From Methyloversatilis sp. (GTDB lineage Bacteria > Pseudomonadota > Gammaproteobacteria > Burkholderiales > Rhodocyclaceae): DNA of 64,000 bases. Positions 33,647-42,794 of the stretch are shown in pieces. A model generated the notes under the pieces. The model ran no database searches. It had not been told where the DNA came from and was given only the letters and a program-made list of their open reading frames with translations. The DNA lies in the NCBI GenBank assembly GCA_016791045.1, contig JAEUNO010000015.1, positions 124,001 to 188,000 on the forward strand, in the 5' to 3' direction. A program made the position numbers and the translations under genes. Every line of letters starts with the position of its first letter. Within the stretch, counting starts at the first letter, position 1.

Positions 33647-35406
33647 GCCGGCCGACGCATCCGGTGTCGACGTCCGGCGCGTGGGCGCGCTGGCTGCCGG
33701 TGCTCGGCTGGGCGCCGCGCTATGACCGGCCCACCTTCGGCGCCGATCTGCTGGCCGCAGTCATCGTCACGCTGATGCTGATCCCGCAGAGCCTGGCCTA
33801 CGCCCAGCTGGCCGGCCTGCCGCCGCAGGTCGGGCTGTATGCCAGCATCGCACCGCTGTTCGCCTACGCGCTGTTCGGCAGCAGCCACGCGCTGTCGGTC
33901 GGGCCGGTGGCCGTGGTGTCGCTGATGACCGCCGCCGCGGTCGGTTCACTCGGCCTGGCGGACGAGGCGGCGCGGCTGCAGGCGGCGCTGACACTGGCTT
34001 TCGTGTCCGGTGTCATGCTCACGCTCATGGGCGCGCTCCGGCTGGGTTTTCTGGCCAGCTTCCTCAGTCACCCGGTGGTTTCCGGCTTCGTCACCGCATC
34101 GTCACTGCTGATCGCGCTGAGCCAGATCAAGCATCTGCTCGGCATACAGGCCAGCGGCGACACGCTGCCCGATCTGCTGCCCGGCCTGATCGCCCACCTG
34201 CCCGACACCCACCTGCCCACCGCGGCACTGGGTGCCGGCGTGCTGATCTTCCTGTACTGGACACGCAGCCGGCTCAAGCCGCTGCTGATCCGGCTCGGCC
34301 TGTCGGCCCGCGCAGCCGACACCTGCGCCAAGGCCGGGCCGGTGGTGGCCGTGCTCGGCAGCACCGCGCTGGTGTGGGCCTTGCGCCTCGATCGGATCGG
34401 CGTGCGCAAGGTGGGCGACATTCCGGCCGGACTGCCGCCGCTGACCCTGCCCTCCTTCGACCCCGGTCTGCTGTCGCAACTGCTGCTGCCGGCGCTGCTG
34501 ATCAGCATCATCGGCTTCGTCGAGTCGGTATCGGTGGCGCAGACCTTCGCCGCCAAGCGCCGGCTGCGCATCGAGCCGGACCAGGAACTGGTCGGTCTCG
34601 GCGCATCCAATCTCGCGGCCGCCTTCACCGGCGGCTACCCGGTGACCGGCGGCTTTTCGCGTTCGGTGGTGAATTTCGACGCCGGCGCCGCGACCCCCGC
34701 GGCCGGCGCCTTCACCGCGGTCGGCATCGCGCTGGCCGCGCTGGCGCTGACGCCGCTGCTGCACTACCTGCCGCAGGCCACGCTGGCGGCGACCATCGTC
34801 GTGGCCATCATGACGCTGGTCGACACCGACACGCTGCGCCGCACCTGGCGCAGTTCGCGCACCGATTTCGCGGCGGTGGTCACCACGCTGGTCGTCACCT
34901 TGCTGGCGGGCGTCGAAACCGGCGTCGGCGCCGGCGTGCTGCTCACGCTGCTCACGCTGCTCTGGCACGCCAGCCGGCCGCACATGGCGGTGGTCGGGCG
35001 CGTGCCGGGTACCGAGCACTACCGCAATGTGGACCGCCATCGGGTCGAAACCGATCCGTCGCTGATCGGGCTGCGGGTGGACGAAGGCCTGAACTTCATG
35101 AACGCGCGTCAGGTCGAGGACCGCATGCTCGCGCTGGTCGCGGCGCAGCCTGCCGCGCAGCACGTGGTGCTGCAGTGTTCGGCGGTGAATGACATCGACG
35201 CCAGCGCCCTCGAAATGCTGGAAAGCGTGGCGCACCGGCTGCGCGACATGGGCGTGCTGCTGCACCTGTCGGAGGTGAAGGGACCGGTGATGGACAAGCT
35301 CGAGCGCACCGACCTGCTGGCGCAGCTCGGCGGCCGGGTGTTCCTGTCACATCACGAAGCGGTCACGGCGCTGACGGCGCGCGGATCTTCTCGACCGCCG
35401 CCCTGA
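33643..35406 (+). CDS. SulP-family sulfate/anion transporter with STAS domain
   Basis: The 587-residue protein has the SulP core with 10-14 membrane helices, including the signature LIPQSLAYAQLAGLPPQVGLYAS near residue 46 and GGYPVTGGFSRSVVN in the middle. A STAS domain follows at ~455-570 (VVLQCSAVNDIDASALEMLE). It probably takes up or exports sulfate or another anion; substrate is not determined by sequence. The start is a GTG at 33643 that overlaps the stop of the upstream hydrolase (GTGA), so the pair is one operon. Confidence 0.92.
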   Translation: MSRPTHPVSTSGAWARWLPVLGWAPRYDRPTFGADLLAAVIVTLMLIPQSLAYAQLAGLPPQVGLYASIAPLFAYALFGSSHALSVGPVAVVSLMTAAAVGSLGLADEAARLQAALTLAFVSGVMLTLMGALRLGFLASFLSHPVVSGFVTASSLLIALSQIKHLLGIQASGDTLPDLLPGLIAHLPDTHLPTAALGAGVLIFLYWTRSRLKPLLIRLGLSARAADTCAKAGPVVAVLGSTALVWALRLDRIGVRKVGDIPAGLPPLTLPSFDPGLLSQLLLPALLISIIGFVESVSVAQTFAAKRRLRIEPDQELVGLGASNLAAAFTGGYPVTGGFSRSVVNFDAGAATPAAGAFTAVGIALAALALTPLLHYLPQATLAATIVVAIMTLVDTDTLRRTWRSSRTDFAAVVTTLVVTLLAGVETGVGAGVLLTLLTLLWHASRPHMAVVGRVPGTEHYRNVDRHRVETDPSLIGLRVDEGLNFMNARQVEDRMLALVAAQPAAQHVVLQCSAVNDIDASALEMLESVAHRLRDMGVLLHLSEVKGPVMDKLERTDLLAQLGGRVFLSHHEAVTALTARGSSRPPP

Positions 35407-36442
35407 AGCGCTTGCGCAGTTCCTCGGTCGGCTGACCGGCCGCCTGTGCCGCCTGGATGGCGCGCAGGATGTCCAGCGCACCGGCATCGGCCGCGAGCGT
35501 CTGCGTCGCCGGCGTCGCCGCGCCGGACACCAGTTCGGCCCGCTCGGCACCCGGCTTGCCGCGCTTGGCGGAAATGACCAGCGCCGACGGCGAGGCCTTC
35601 ACCGTCTGCCGGGTCGCGCTGCTGCGATGGCTGTCGACCGCAGCGAGGAACTGCTTGCGCAGCGCGGCCGTGGGCTGGCCACGCGCCTCGGCCTCGCGCA
35701 ACTTCTTCAGCAGGGCGGCCACGTCGGGCGGCGCCGGTACTGACGCCTGCGGCGGCGGTGCAACCGGCACCGGCTGCGCCTTGACGGCCGCCGCCACCTC
35801 TTCCGTGGGCGCGACCAGCCCGGCGATGCGCAGCCGGTTATAGCGCAGCGCCCAGGCCAGCGCATTCTCACCGCGGTCGGACACCGCATTCGTGCTGGCG
35901 CCGGCTTCGACCAGCGCGCGCACGATGGTTTCATGGCCTTCGCGCACCGCCATCATCAACGGCGTCGACAGATTGGGGGCGCGCGCGTCGAGCTTCGCGC
36001 CACGCGCGATCAGCAGGTCGGCGATGCGCCGGTGACCGGCGAACGCGGCGTAGTGCAGCGCGCCCCAGGTCTTGTCCGGCGGGTCGAGCGACGCACCGCG
36101 CTCGATCAGCCATTCGACCGCCTTCTGATGGCCGCGCCACGCCGCGAGCGCAATCGCCTGTTCGCCGATGCGGCTGATGTAATCGATGTTGGCGCCGCGC
36201 TCGAGAAACAGCTGCATCAGTTCGATGTTGCCGTCCCAGGCCGCGATCATCATGCCGCTGCCCACCGTGTCGGCTTCGAAATCCGGCGGCAGGCCTTCGT
36301 CCAGCCAGCGGGTCGCCGAGCGGATGTCGCCCATTTCCATCGCGCGACCGAAACGCGCCGGATCCGGCAGTTGCGCCCAGGCGGGCGGGATCAGGCAGAG
36401 CGCCAGCAGCAGCGCGGCAAGACATCGGAAAGTCTGGATCAA
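35363..36442 (-). CDS. Exported ankyrin-repeat protein
   Basis: The 359-residue protein has a signal peptide (LIQTFRCLAALLLALCLIPPAWAQ) and five to six ankyrin repeats between ~residues 45 and 205 (for example GMMIAAWDGNIELMQLFLERG, LHYAAFAGHRRIADLLIARG). A Pro/Ala-rich linker leads to two copies of a short repeat (LRKQFLAAV and LRKRFRAAV), each following a helix rich in A/E/G. TTG 36442 is chosen as start because the signal peptide begins there; the longer frame upstream runs antisense to the next gene. The 3' end overlaps the sulP gene by 44 bp on the other strand. Function unknown. Confidence 0.75.
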   Translation of the reverse strand: MIQTFRCLAALLLALCLIPPAWAQLPDPARFGRAMEMGDIRSATRWLDEGLPPDFEADTVGSGMMIAAWDGNIELMQLFLERGANIDYISRIGEQAIALAAWRGHQKAVEWLIERGASLDPPDKTWGALHYAAFAGHRRIADLLIARGAKLDARAPNLSTPLMMAVREGHETIVRALVEAGASTNAVSDRGENALAWALRYNRLRIAGLVAPTEEVAAAVKAQPVPVAPPPQASVPAPPDVAALLKKLREAEARGQPTAALRKQFLAAVDSHRSSATRQTVKASPSALVISAKRGKPGAERAELVSGAATPATQTLAADAGALDILRAIQAAQAAGQPTEELRKRFRAAVEKIRAPSAP

Positions 36443-36516
36443 GTGCGTCCCCGTCAAGGCAGCCCGGTGGGTCGGGCACAATAGAGGCCGCCAGTCTAAC
36501 GATCCTGTCCGCCGGT

Positions 36517-37053
36517 TTGTCCCGCCTGAAACTTCATTTCGCACTTGCACTGTCCGCGCTGACGCACGCCCTGTTCCTGCTGTGGCCCGAGCGCACGGCC
36601 GAAGCGCCGCGCCTCGAACCGGCGCCGGCCTTGCAGGCGCGGCTGCAGACAGTCCCTGCAGCTGCGGCCCCGCGCGCGCAGGAGCCCGAGCCGGCTGAAC
36701 CGCTGCTGAAGGACACGCGCAGCGAACAGACAGAACCGGCACCCCATCCGCCAGCGGTCGTCCGCGCGCCGCGGAGCACGACGGCCACCGCCGAGGCGCG
36801 CGAGCAGGCGCAGCAGAAGCTGAACCGTCATGTGTTCTACCCGCCGGAGGCGATCGAGCGGGAACTGGAAGGGGAAGTGACGTTGCGCCTGCTGCTCGAT
36901 GCGTCCGGCCGGGTCATCGATGCCGCCGTGCTGGCCGGCAGCGGTCACGCCATCCTGGATCGCGCGGCGCTCGACGCCGCACGCCAGATCGGCCGCATCG
37001 ACGCGGGCGGCGCACGCGAACTGCTGCTGCCGGTGGTGTTCAGGCTGGATTGA
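36517..37053 (+). CDS. TonB-like energy-transducing protein
   Basis: The 178-residue protein begins at a TTG (MSRLKLHFALALSALTHALFLLW), giving an inner-membrane anchor, then a Pro/Ala/Glu-rich periplasmic spacer, and a C-terminal TonB domain (residues ~103-178: FYPPEAIERELEGEVTLRLL, LLDASGRVIDAAVLAGSG, LDRAALDAAR). The usual YP motif is YPP here. No exbB/exbD or TonB-dependent receptor is adjacent, so partner proteins are unknown. It is divergent from the ankyrin gene. Confidence 0.75.
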   Translation: MSRLKLHFALALSALTHALFLLWPERTAEAPRLEPAPALQARLQTVPAAAAPRAQEPEPAEPLLKDTRSEQTEPAPHPPAVVRAPRSTTATAEAREQAQQKLNRHVFYPPEAIERELEGEVTLRLLLDASGRVIDAAVLAGSGHAILDRAALDAARQIGRIDAGGARELLLPVVFRLD

Positions 37054-37061
37054 CGCGGCTG

Positions 37062-37365
37062 CGCCTGATCGACGTCCGGATCGCGGACGGGGTCCGCTCC
37101 TGCGAAGGGCAACACCGTCGCGGTTTTCGTAGGAGCCGTCCCACGGGCGACGAGCCGTGCTTGCCGAAACCCCCGCTTCGCCCCTGCAGGCGATTCCCGT
37201 CTCCGAAATGTGGCATCGCCTGATCGACGTCCGGATCGCGGACGGGGTCCGCTCCTACAAAGGGCCGCACCGTCGCGGTTTTCGTAGGAGCCGTCCCACG
37301 GGCGACGAGCCGTGCTTGCCGAAACCCCCGTTCCGCCCCCGCAGGCGATTCCGGTCTCCGAGCTT
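37062..37365. repeat. Duplicated 155-bp intergenic repeat
   Basis: Two nearly identical units begin with CGCCTGATCGACGTCCGGATCG at 37062 and 37217. Each holds inverted arms (GGGGTCCGCTCCT against AGGAGCCGTCCC) around a short centre, and a constant right half ending in CTCCGAA. The CGCTCCT...AGGAGC stem is shared with the seven-copy array at 22.3-23.0 kb, so the two look like related families. They fill the gap between tonB-like and yacG. Open frames over them are artefacts. Confidence 0.88.
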
Positions 37366-37561
37366 ACGAAATGTCTTCGTCCGGCGGCCGTTCGGGCGAC
37401 GCATCGGGCACGCGGTACTCCTCGTTCGCCCAGGCGACGAAATCGGAATTCTTGCAGCGCGGGCTGCAGAACGGCCGTGCCGGGTTCGACGGCGCATAGA
37501 CCGCGGGCTGGCCGCAGCGCGGACAGGTGACGATGCGGCCGCCGGTGCCCGGAGTGCTCAC
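37364..37561 (-). CDS. yacG: DNA gyrase inhibitor YacG
   Basis: The 65-residue protein has the four-cysteine zinc site of YacG: Cys13-x2-Cys16 (CPRCG) and Cys32-x3-Cys36 (FCSPRC). The KNSDFVAWANEEYRVP segment after it matches the family. YacG binds GyrB and inhibits gyrase. The start is a GTG at 37561 that overlaps the zapD stop (GTGA), which is common for this gene pair. It is the last gene of the birA-coaX-SPOR-coaE-zapD-yacG series. Confidence 0.92.
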   Translation of the reverse strand: MSTPGTGGRIVTCPRCGQPAVYAPSNPARPFCSPRCKNSDFVAWANEEYRVPDASPERPPDEDIS

Positions 37562-38313
37562 AGATTGCAGAAGGTCAGTTCGAAGCCGACGTCGGTTTCG
37601 GTCACGCGCGGGCGGGCGTGACCGCCGGGCGCCACGAAGCGGATGTTGAGCGCGTACTTGTTGGCGCTGATTTCGGGCGTGACGGCTTCTTCCATCGACA
37701 CGCGCAGACGCAGCATCTGGGCCGACTTGCCGCCCATCATCTGCTGGAACGCGCCGCTGCCTGCAACATGCCGTTCCGGTCGGCCGCTGGCGCGCAGCAG
37801 GCGCAGCACGATGGTCAGGCCATCGCGGATCGGCAGCATCGGCGTCAGCCAGCCGGCGAGGTCGGCCTGGCGCAGCGACGGATCGCGGTGACACCAGTAG
37901 TGATACGACGGCAGGTCGAATTCGCACAGTCCGCCCGGAATCGCCGCGCGGCTCTTGATGCTCATCAGCCAGTCGTTCTCGCGCAGATACTGGCCGATCT
38001 TGCCGGCCATCGACAGCAGCGCCGCACTGGCCTGCTCGATCTCGTACAGCGCACCGGACAGGGCTTCTTCGGAAATGTCGGGGTTGTTGCGGAAGGACAT
38101 CAGCGTCTGGCGCTGGCGCTCCAGTTCCTGCACCAGATCGACCTTCAGGTCGGCACGCGACGCGACTTCGAGAATCTCGAACAGGCTGACCAGTGCAACG
38201 TGATGTTCATGCGCGCCCTCGGCACGCATGAAATGCTGCGTGCGTTCGAACAGGTCCTCCAGGCGCAACAGCGTGCGGATGCGCTCGTTCAGAGGATATT
38301 CGTATGTAATCAC
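37558..38313 (-). CDS. zapD: Cell division protein ZapD
   Basis: The 251-residue protein matches ZapD (YacF): MITYEYPLNERIRTLLRLED at the start, PDISEEALSGALYEIEQA in the helical domain, and the beta-rich domain with FDLPSYHYWCHRDP and GWLTPMLPIRDG. ZapD cross-links FtsZ filaments at the division ring. It is located between coaE and yacG, the conserved order in beta- and gammaproteobacteria. Confidence 0.95.
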   Translation of the reverse strand: MITYEYPLNERIRTLLRLEDLFERTQHFMRAEGAHEHHVALVSLFEILEVASRADLKVDLVQELERQRQTLMSFRNNPDISEEALSGALYEIEQASAALLSMAGKIGQYLRENDWLMSIKSRAAIPGGLCEFDLPSYHYWCHRDPSLRQADLAGWLTPMLPIRDGLTIVLRLLRASGRPERHVAGSGAFQQMMGGKSAQMLRLRVSMEEAVTPEISANKYALNIRFVAPGGHARPRVTETDVGFELTFCNL

Positions 38314-38374
38314 AGGGGCTTGTCCGGGACTTGTTCAAGCAAATTCTCATGATTCTGACGGAAAACCCCTTGAG

Positions 38375-38998
38375 TCACAACGCCGACGCGGGTTTTTCAC
38401 GTTCGGCGAGCTTCATGTAGCGCGCATGGAGCACATCGACCTGTGGTGCGAGCGCCGTGCGCGCACCTGCGTTGTCGATGACATCGTCGGCCACCGCAAG
38501 GCGGGCTTCGCGCGACGCCTGCGCGGCGATGATGCGGTCGAGCTCCTGTTCCGGAAGGGCGCTGCGCTCACGCACCCGTTCGCGCTGCAGCTCGACCGGA
38601 CAATCGACCACCAGCACCCGGTCGCAGCGGGTGTTCCAGTCGCCGGATTCGATCAGCAAGGGTACCGCCAGCACGACGTAGGGCGCCGCGCTGCGGTCCA
38701 CCGCCTCGCGTGCGCGGGTGCGGATCAGCGGGTGCAGCAGGGCCTCGAGCCGGGCCCGTGCCGCCGGTTCGGCAAACGCATGGGCCCGCATGCGGGCGCG
38801 GTCGAGCGCGCCCTCGGGCGTGATGAAGGCATCGCCGAACGCCTCTCGCAGCGGCGCGATGGCATCGCCGTGCGGCCCGGTGAGCTGGTGTGCAATGGCG
38901 TCGGTGTCGACCAGCGCGGCGCCACGCTGCACGAACAGCTCGGCCACGGCCGACTTGCCGCTGCCGATGCCGCCGGTCAGCCCGACCACGAAGGTCAT
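38375..38998 (-). CDS. coaE: Dephospho-CoA kinase
   Basis: The 207-residue kinase begins with the P-loop GLTGGIGSGKSAVAELF (residues 6-22), followed by VDTDAIAHQL, and has the lid and CoA domain with RSALPEQELDRIIAAQAS. It catalyses the last step of coenzyme A synthesis. ATG 38998 is the natural start; the longer frame upstream belongs to antisense of the SPOR gene. It overlaps that gene's stop by 4 bp. Confidence 0.95.
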   Translation of the reverse strand: MTFVVGLTGGIGSGKSAVAELFVQRGAALVDTDAIAHQLTGPHGDAIAPLREAFGDAFITPEGALDRARMRAHAFAEPAARARLEALLHPLIRTRAREAVDRSAAPYVVLAVPLLIESGDWNTRCDRVLVVDCPVELQRERVRERSALPEQELDRIIAAQASREARLAVADDVIDNAGARTALAPQVDVLHARYMKLAEREKPASAL

Positions 38999-39684
38999 TG
39001 GCAGTCGGTCCGCTGGGTCGTTTCGTCGAGTGCCGGGAAGCTGTCGAACAAGGCGGCCAGGTCGGGGCCGGCGCCACGCACCTCGATCCGGTAACGGCCG
39101 GCACGGCCTTCGCGCGGCGCGATGCGCGCGCTGCGCACGCCCTGCCCGTTCAACGTGGCCAGCAATTCCTTCGCCGCCGCCTCGGTCTTGAACAGGCCGA
39201 GCGACACGGCCAGCTTCTGCGGATCGGCCGGATCGGCCATGACGATCATTTCGCGCACGCCGAGCGCACGCAATTCGGCCTGCTTGCGTTCGGCAAGCTG
39301 GCGCGTCTGCATGTCGGGGATGTGCACCCACCAGGCGGTGGTTTCGGTCTGTTCGGATTCCGACAGCTGCAGCAGAAGCTGCTCTGCGCCGATGCGCGCG
39401 TTCAGCGCATCGACCTGTTCGCGCGACAGCCCGTCGAGTGCCCGGCACACCGCCGGCGCCTCGCTGCCCGCCACGACGGTATTGGCAACGTCCGGCGCAG
39501 CCACGGTTTCCGCGGCCGGCGACGGCGCATCGGACGGCAGGATGCGGATGCTGTCCGGCTTCATCTGACTGGCCAAGCGCAGCGGCTCGCTGCCATCGCC
39601 CTTGCCGGCGATCAGGCCGGATACGAAGGGGTAGAGCGCAACATTGATCAGCAGCAACAGGAAGAACGCGAGACGCATCGTCAA
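38995..39684 (-). CDS. SPOR-domain membrane protein
   Basis: The 229-residue protein has one N-terminal membrane helix (LAFFLLLLINVALYPFVSGLI), a linker, and a C-terminal SPOR-like domain (residues ~115-205: AWWVHIPDMQTRQLAERKQAELRA, SLGLFKTEAAAKELLATLNG). SPOR domains bind denuded peptidoglycan at the septum. The next gene in the operon, coaE, overlaps its stop by 4 bp and zapD follows, which fits a division role. Confidence 0.8.
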   Translation of the reverse strand: MTMRLAFFLLLLINVALYPFVSGLIAGKGDGSEPLRLASQMKPDSIRILPSDAPSPAAETVAAPDVANTVVAGSEAPAVCRALDGLSREQVDALNARIGAEQLLLQLSESEQTETTAWWVHIPDMQTRQLAERKQAELRALGVREMIVMADPADPQKLAVSLGLFKTEAAAKELLATLNGQGVRSARIAPREGRAGRYRIEVRGAGPDLAALFDSFPALDETTQRTDCQ

Positions 39685-39749
39685 TGTCCGGGGCGCGGCG
39701 GAATGCTGTCGGGAGGAGACGTCATTCGGCCGATGTCATTCGGGAAACT

Positions 39750-40517
39750 TCAGTCCGGGGCTTCATTCGCGGCGTCCCGTCCCGATCCGCATTTCATCAC
39801 ATCCGGGCGGTTGTCCGCAGCCGCCAGACATGCCAGCCCGTGCAGCACCAGGTCGTCCACCCGCCGGTGGGCGCAGCGCAGGCGGGGCGCAATCGCGCTC
39901 GCCGCGCCGCCGGACAGCAGCACGGTCGCCTGCGGACCCAGCTGTTCGCGCACGCGTTCGATCAGCGCCGCCTGAGCATCGGTGCACGCGTTGTGGATGG
40001 CATCGTCGGTGTTGCGCGGCCAGTCTGCGGCGTGACCGGCCGCGTGCGGCAGACCGGCGGTGCGGCGCGCCAGCGATTCGAGCATCAGCCGCAGTCCGGG
40101 CAGGATGTAGCCGCCGATGAAGCGATCGTCGGCATCGAGTGCATCGATGGTGGTGGCGGTGCCGGCGGTGGCGACGACGAGCGGCCCGGGCAGCAGTGCC
40201 CGGGCGCCGATCAGCGCAGCCCAGCGGTCGGCGCCCAGCTGGGCCGGCTGGTCGTACAGGTTCACGATGCCGCAGGCCGTCGGCCCGGCGAACACGCGCT
40301 GTGCCTCGCAGTCCGGCGGCAGCGCGCGCCGGATGACGGCATCGACGACATCGCCCGCCACGCAGGTGTAATGCACGGTCGTCGCCACCTGCCACGCGCG
40401 CGCCAGCAGCGCCGCATCGAGCGCGGACACATCGAGCGCCGACACCTCGCCGGGACGGCTGTGCTCGCACCAGGCCCACTTGATGCGGCTGTTGCCGGCG
40501 TCGATCAGCAAGCGCAT
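39750..40517 (-). CDS. coaX: Type III pantothenate kinase
   Basis: The 255-residue protein is a CoaX-type kinase of the ASKHA fold: LLIDAGNSRIKW (residues 3-14), the LGADRWAALIGAR segment (near 115) with the catalytic aspartate, and TAGTATTIDALD and GGYILPGLRLM. It performs the first step of CoA synthesis, with coaE downstream in the same operon. A short C-terminal extension follows the fold. It begins 1 bp after the birA stop. Confidence 0.95.
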   Translation of the reverse strand: MRLLIDAGNSRIKWAWCEHSRPGEVSALDVSALDAALLARAWQVATTVHYTCVAGDVVDAVIRRALPPDCEAQRVFAGPTACGIVNLYDQPAQLGADRWAALIGARALLPGPLVVATAGTATTIDALDADDRFIGGYILPGLRLMLESLARRTAGLPHAAGHAADWPRNTDDAIHNACTDAQAALIERVREQLGPQATVLLSGGAASAIAPRLRCAHRRVDDLVLHGLACLAAADNRPDVMKCGSGRDAANEAPD

Positions 40518-40518
40518 G

Positions 40519-41322
40519 TCAGGGCGCCGCGCGCAGCGACACGTCACCGGCGAGCACACGCTCGACCCGGCCGTCGCAATCGAGCCGCAGCGCGCCATCG
40601 TGATCGGCGCCGAGGCACCGTCCACTGAGCTGCGTGCCGTCGCCTGACACGGTGACCGCGCGGCCGGCGTGCAGGTTGTAGTGGTTCCAGCGCTCGGCGA
40701 AGGGGGCGAAACCGTGCGCCGCGAACTGCGGCAGCATGCGCGCCAGCGCGTCGGCCAGGGCGGCCCCGACATCCAGCCAGACTTCGCGGCCGGGCGCGTC
40801 CGGGAAGAGCGCCGCCGGTGCATGGGCGTAATCGCCTGCCGGTGGCGGCGCGAGATTGAGGCCGATCCCGATGACGGCGGTGGTGTCGCCGGCCGGCGGC
40901 GATGACAATTCGATCAGCACGCCACCCAGCTTCCGGTCGGCCCGCATCAGGTCGTTCGGCCATTTGAGCGCAATGTCGGTGACGCCGCGCGCGCACAGCG
41001 CATCGGCGAGTGCGACGCCGACTGCCAGACTCAGTCCGGACAGCGCGTCGGCACGCAGGGCAAAGGTATGGCGCAGCGAAAAGGTGAGGCTGTCGCCCGG
41101 GCGGGCGGTCCATGCGCGACCGCGCCGCCCGCGGCCGGCGGTCTGTTCGAGCGCGAACAGCACGCGCGTGTCGCGTCCGGTCCGGTCAAGCAGCACGCTG
41201 TTGGTGCTCGTGCAGGCAGCGCACACCTCGACGATCCATGCATCGGGAATGGCACAGGCGCGCCGGCGCAGCGCGTCTGCAAGGGCGGTGTCCGCAACTA
41301 CGGTTTCGGCGTGGGCAGTCAT
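40519..41322 (-). CDS. birA: Biotin-[acetyl-CoA-carboxylase] ligase
   Basis: The 267-residue protein is the catalytic and C-terminal part of BirA: TNSVLLDRTG, the biotinyl-AMP loop EQTAGRGRRGRAW, KWPNDLM, and GIGLN. It lacks the N-terminal DNA-binding domain of E. coli BirA, so it is a monofunctional ligase (class I) that attaches biotin to AccB. It is first in the birA-coaX run. Confidence 0.93.
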   Translation of the reverse strand: MTAHAETVVADTALADALRRRACAIPDAWIVEVCAACTSTNSVLLDRTGRDTRVLFALEQTAGRGRRGRAWTARPGDSLTFSLRHTFALRADALSGLSLAVGVALADALCARGVTDIALKWPNDLMRADRKLGGVLIELSSPPAGDTTAVIGIGLNLAPPPAGDYAHAPAALFPDAPGREVWLDVGAALADALARMLPQFAAHGFAPFAERWNHYNLHAGRAVTVSGDGTQLSGRCLGADHDGALRLDCDGRVERVLAGDVSLRAAP

Positions 41323-41378
41323 GCGGCGGATTGTAGCCGGGCGGCTGCATGCAGCCAGCCGCCGTCGTGCAGGTCGGA

Positions 41379-42794
41379 CTATTCGAGGTCCGTCTCGACT
41401 TCGCGTCCGCCTTCGATGTTCAGCTCCTGGATCTTGCGCGTGATCGTGTTGCGGCCGATGCCGAGCAACTGCGCGGATTCGATGCGCCGCCCGCCGGTGC
41501 TGGCCAGCGCGCGCCGGATCAGCGTGCGTTCGAACTCCTGCACCAGATGGTCGAACAGTGCCGGCTGCTTGAGCGCGATCAGACGATCGACCTCGGACGC
41601 CAGCGCCGCACCCCAGTCACCCGCGGCTTCGCGCGCGGGCTGGCTGCGCAGTTCGGCCGGCAGATCCTTCACGTCGACCACCTGCCCGGGCGCCATTACG
41701 GTGAGCCAGTGACAGAGGTTTTCCAGCTGCCGCACATTGCCCGGAAACTCCAGCCCCTGCAGATAGCGGGTCGCCGGCTCGGACAGGCGCTTGGCATCGA
41801 CACCCAGGTCCTGCGCGCTCTTGGTCATGAAGTGCTGGGCCAGCAGCACGATGTCCTCGCGCCGCTCGCGCAGCGGCGGGATGCGCAGCCGGATCACGTT
41901 GAGCCGGTGGAACAGGTCTTCGCGGAACAGGCCCTGCTTCACCCGGTCTTCCAGATTCTGATGGGTCGCGGCGATCACCCGCACATTCGACTTGATCGGC
42001 GAATGGCCGCCGACCCGGTAGAAGTGGCCGTCGGACAGCACGCGCAGCAGACGCGTCTGCAGCTCGGACGGCATGTCGCCGATTTCGTCGAGGAACAGCG
42101 TGCCACCGTCCGCCTGTTCGAAGCGGCCACGACGCATCGCGGTGGCGCCGGTGAAGGCGCCGCGCTCGTGGCCGAACAGTTCCGATTCGAGCAGGTCGCG
42201 CGGAATGGCGGCGGTGTTGATGGCGATGAAGGGCGCATCGCGGCGCGGGCTGTGGCGGTGCAGCGCACGCGCCACCAGTTCCTTTCCGGTGCCCGATTCG
42301 CCGTTGATGAGCACCGTGGCGTGGCTCTGCGCCAGTCGGCCGATGGCGCGGAACACGTCCTGCATCGACGCCGCCTTGCCGAGGATTTCCGGGGCCATGT
42401 CGGCTTCGGCCGGCGCACTGGCCTGGTGCATGCTCTCTTCGATGGCGCGGCGCACCAGCTCGATCGCGTGATCGACGTCGAACGGCTTGGGCAGGTATTC
42501 GAACGCGCCACCCTGGAAGGCCGCGACGGCGCTGTCCAGATCGGAATAGGCGGTCATGATGATGACCGGCAGGCTGGGGTGGCGCGCCTTGACCTTTTCC
42601 AGCAGCGACAGGCCGGATTCGCCCGGCATGCGGATATCGGACACCAGCACCTGCGGCTGGCCGCCGGCATCGAGCGCGTCGAGCGCCTCCTGTGCGGTGG
42701 AAAAGGCGGAATACGGGATCGACTCGCGCGCCAGCGCCTTTTCGAGCACCCAGCGTATCGAGCGGTCATCATCGACTATCCAGACCGGATTCAT
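41379..42794 (-). CDS. ntrC: Nitrogen regulatory response regulator NtrC
   Basis: The 471-residue protein has a receiver domain with phospho-acceptor Asp53 (VLVSDIRMPG), an AAA+ sigma-54 activator domain with GESGTGKE (Walker A), the ESELFGHERGAFTGA loop that touches sigma-54, and FLDEIGDM (Walker B), and a C-terminal Fis-type helix-turn-helix (AQLLGIGRNTITRKIQEL). It follows ntrB by a 4-bp overlap and lies downstream of glnA. Candidate NtrC sites are found upstream of glnA in this window. Confidence 0.96.
   Translation of the reverse strand: MNPVWIVDDDRSIRWVLEKALARESIPYSAFSTAQEALDALDAGGQPQVLVSDIRMPGESGLSLLEKVKARHPSLPVIIMTAYSDLDSAVAAFQGGAFEYLPKPFDVDHAIELVRRAIEESMHQASAPAEADMAPEILGKAASMQDVFRAIGRLAQSHATVLINGESGTGKELVARALHRHSPRRDAPFIAINTAAIPRDLLESELFGHERGAFTGATAMRRGRFEQADGGTLFLDEIGDMPSELQTRLLRVLSDGHFYRVGGHSPIKSNVRVIAATHQNLEDRVKQGLFREDLFHRLNVIRLRIPPLRERREDIVLLAQHFMTKSAQDLGVDAKRLSEPATRYLQGLEFPGNVRQLENLCHWLTVMAPGQVVDVKDLPAELRSQPAREAAGDWGAALASEVDRLIALKQPALFDHLVQEFERTLIRRALASTGGRRIESAQLLGIGRNTITRKIQELNIEGGREVETDLE

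Noticed and set aside
36443-36742. N-terminal extension of the ankyrin-repeat gene to 36742
   Set aside because: The extension is antisense to the TonB-like gene and has shadow-frame composition, while a signal peptide begins at TTG 36442.
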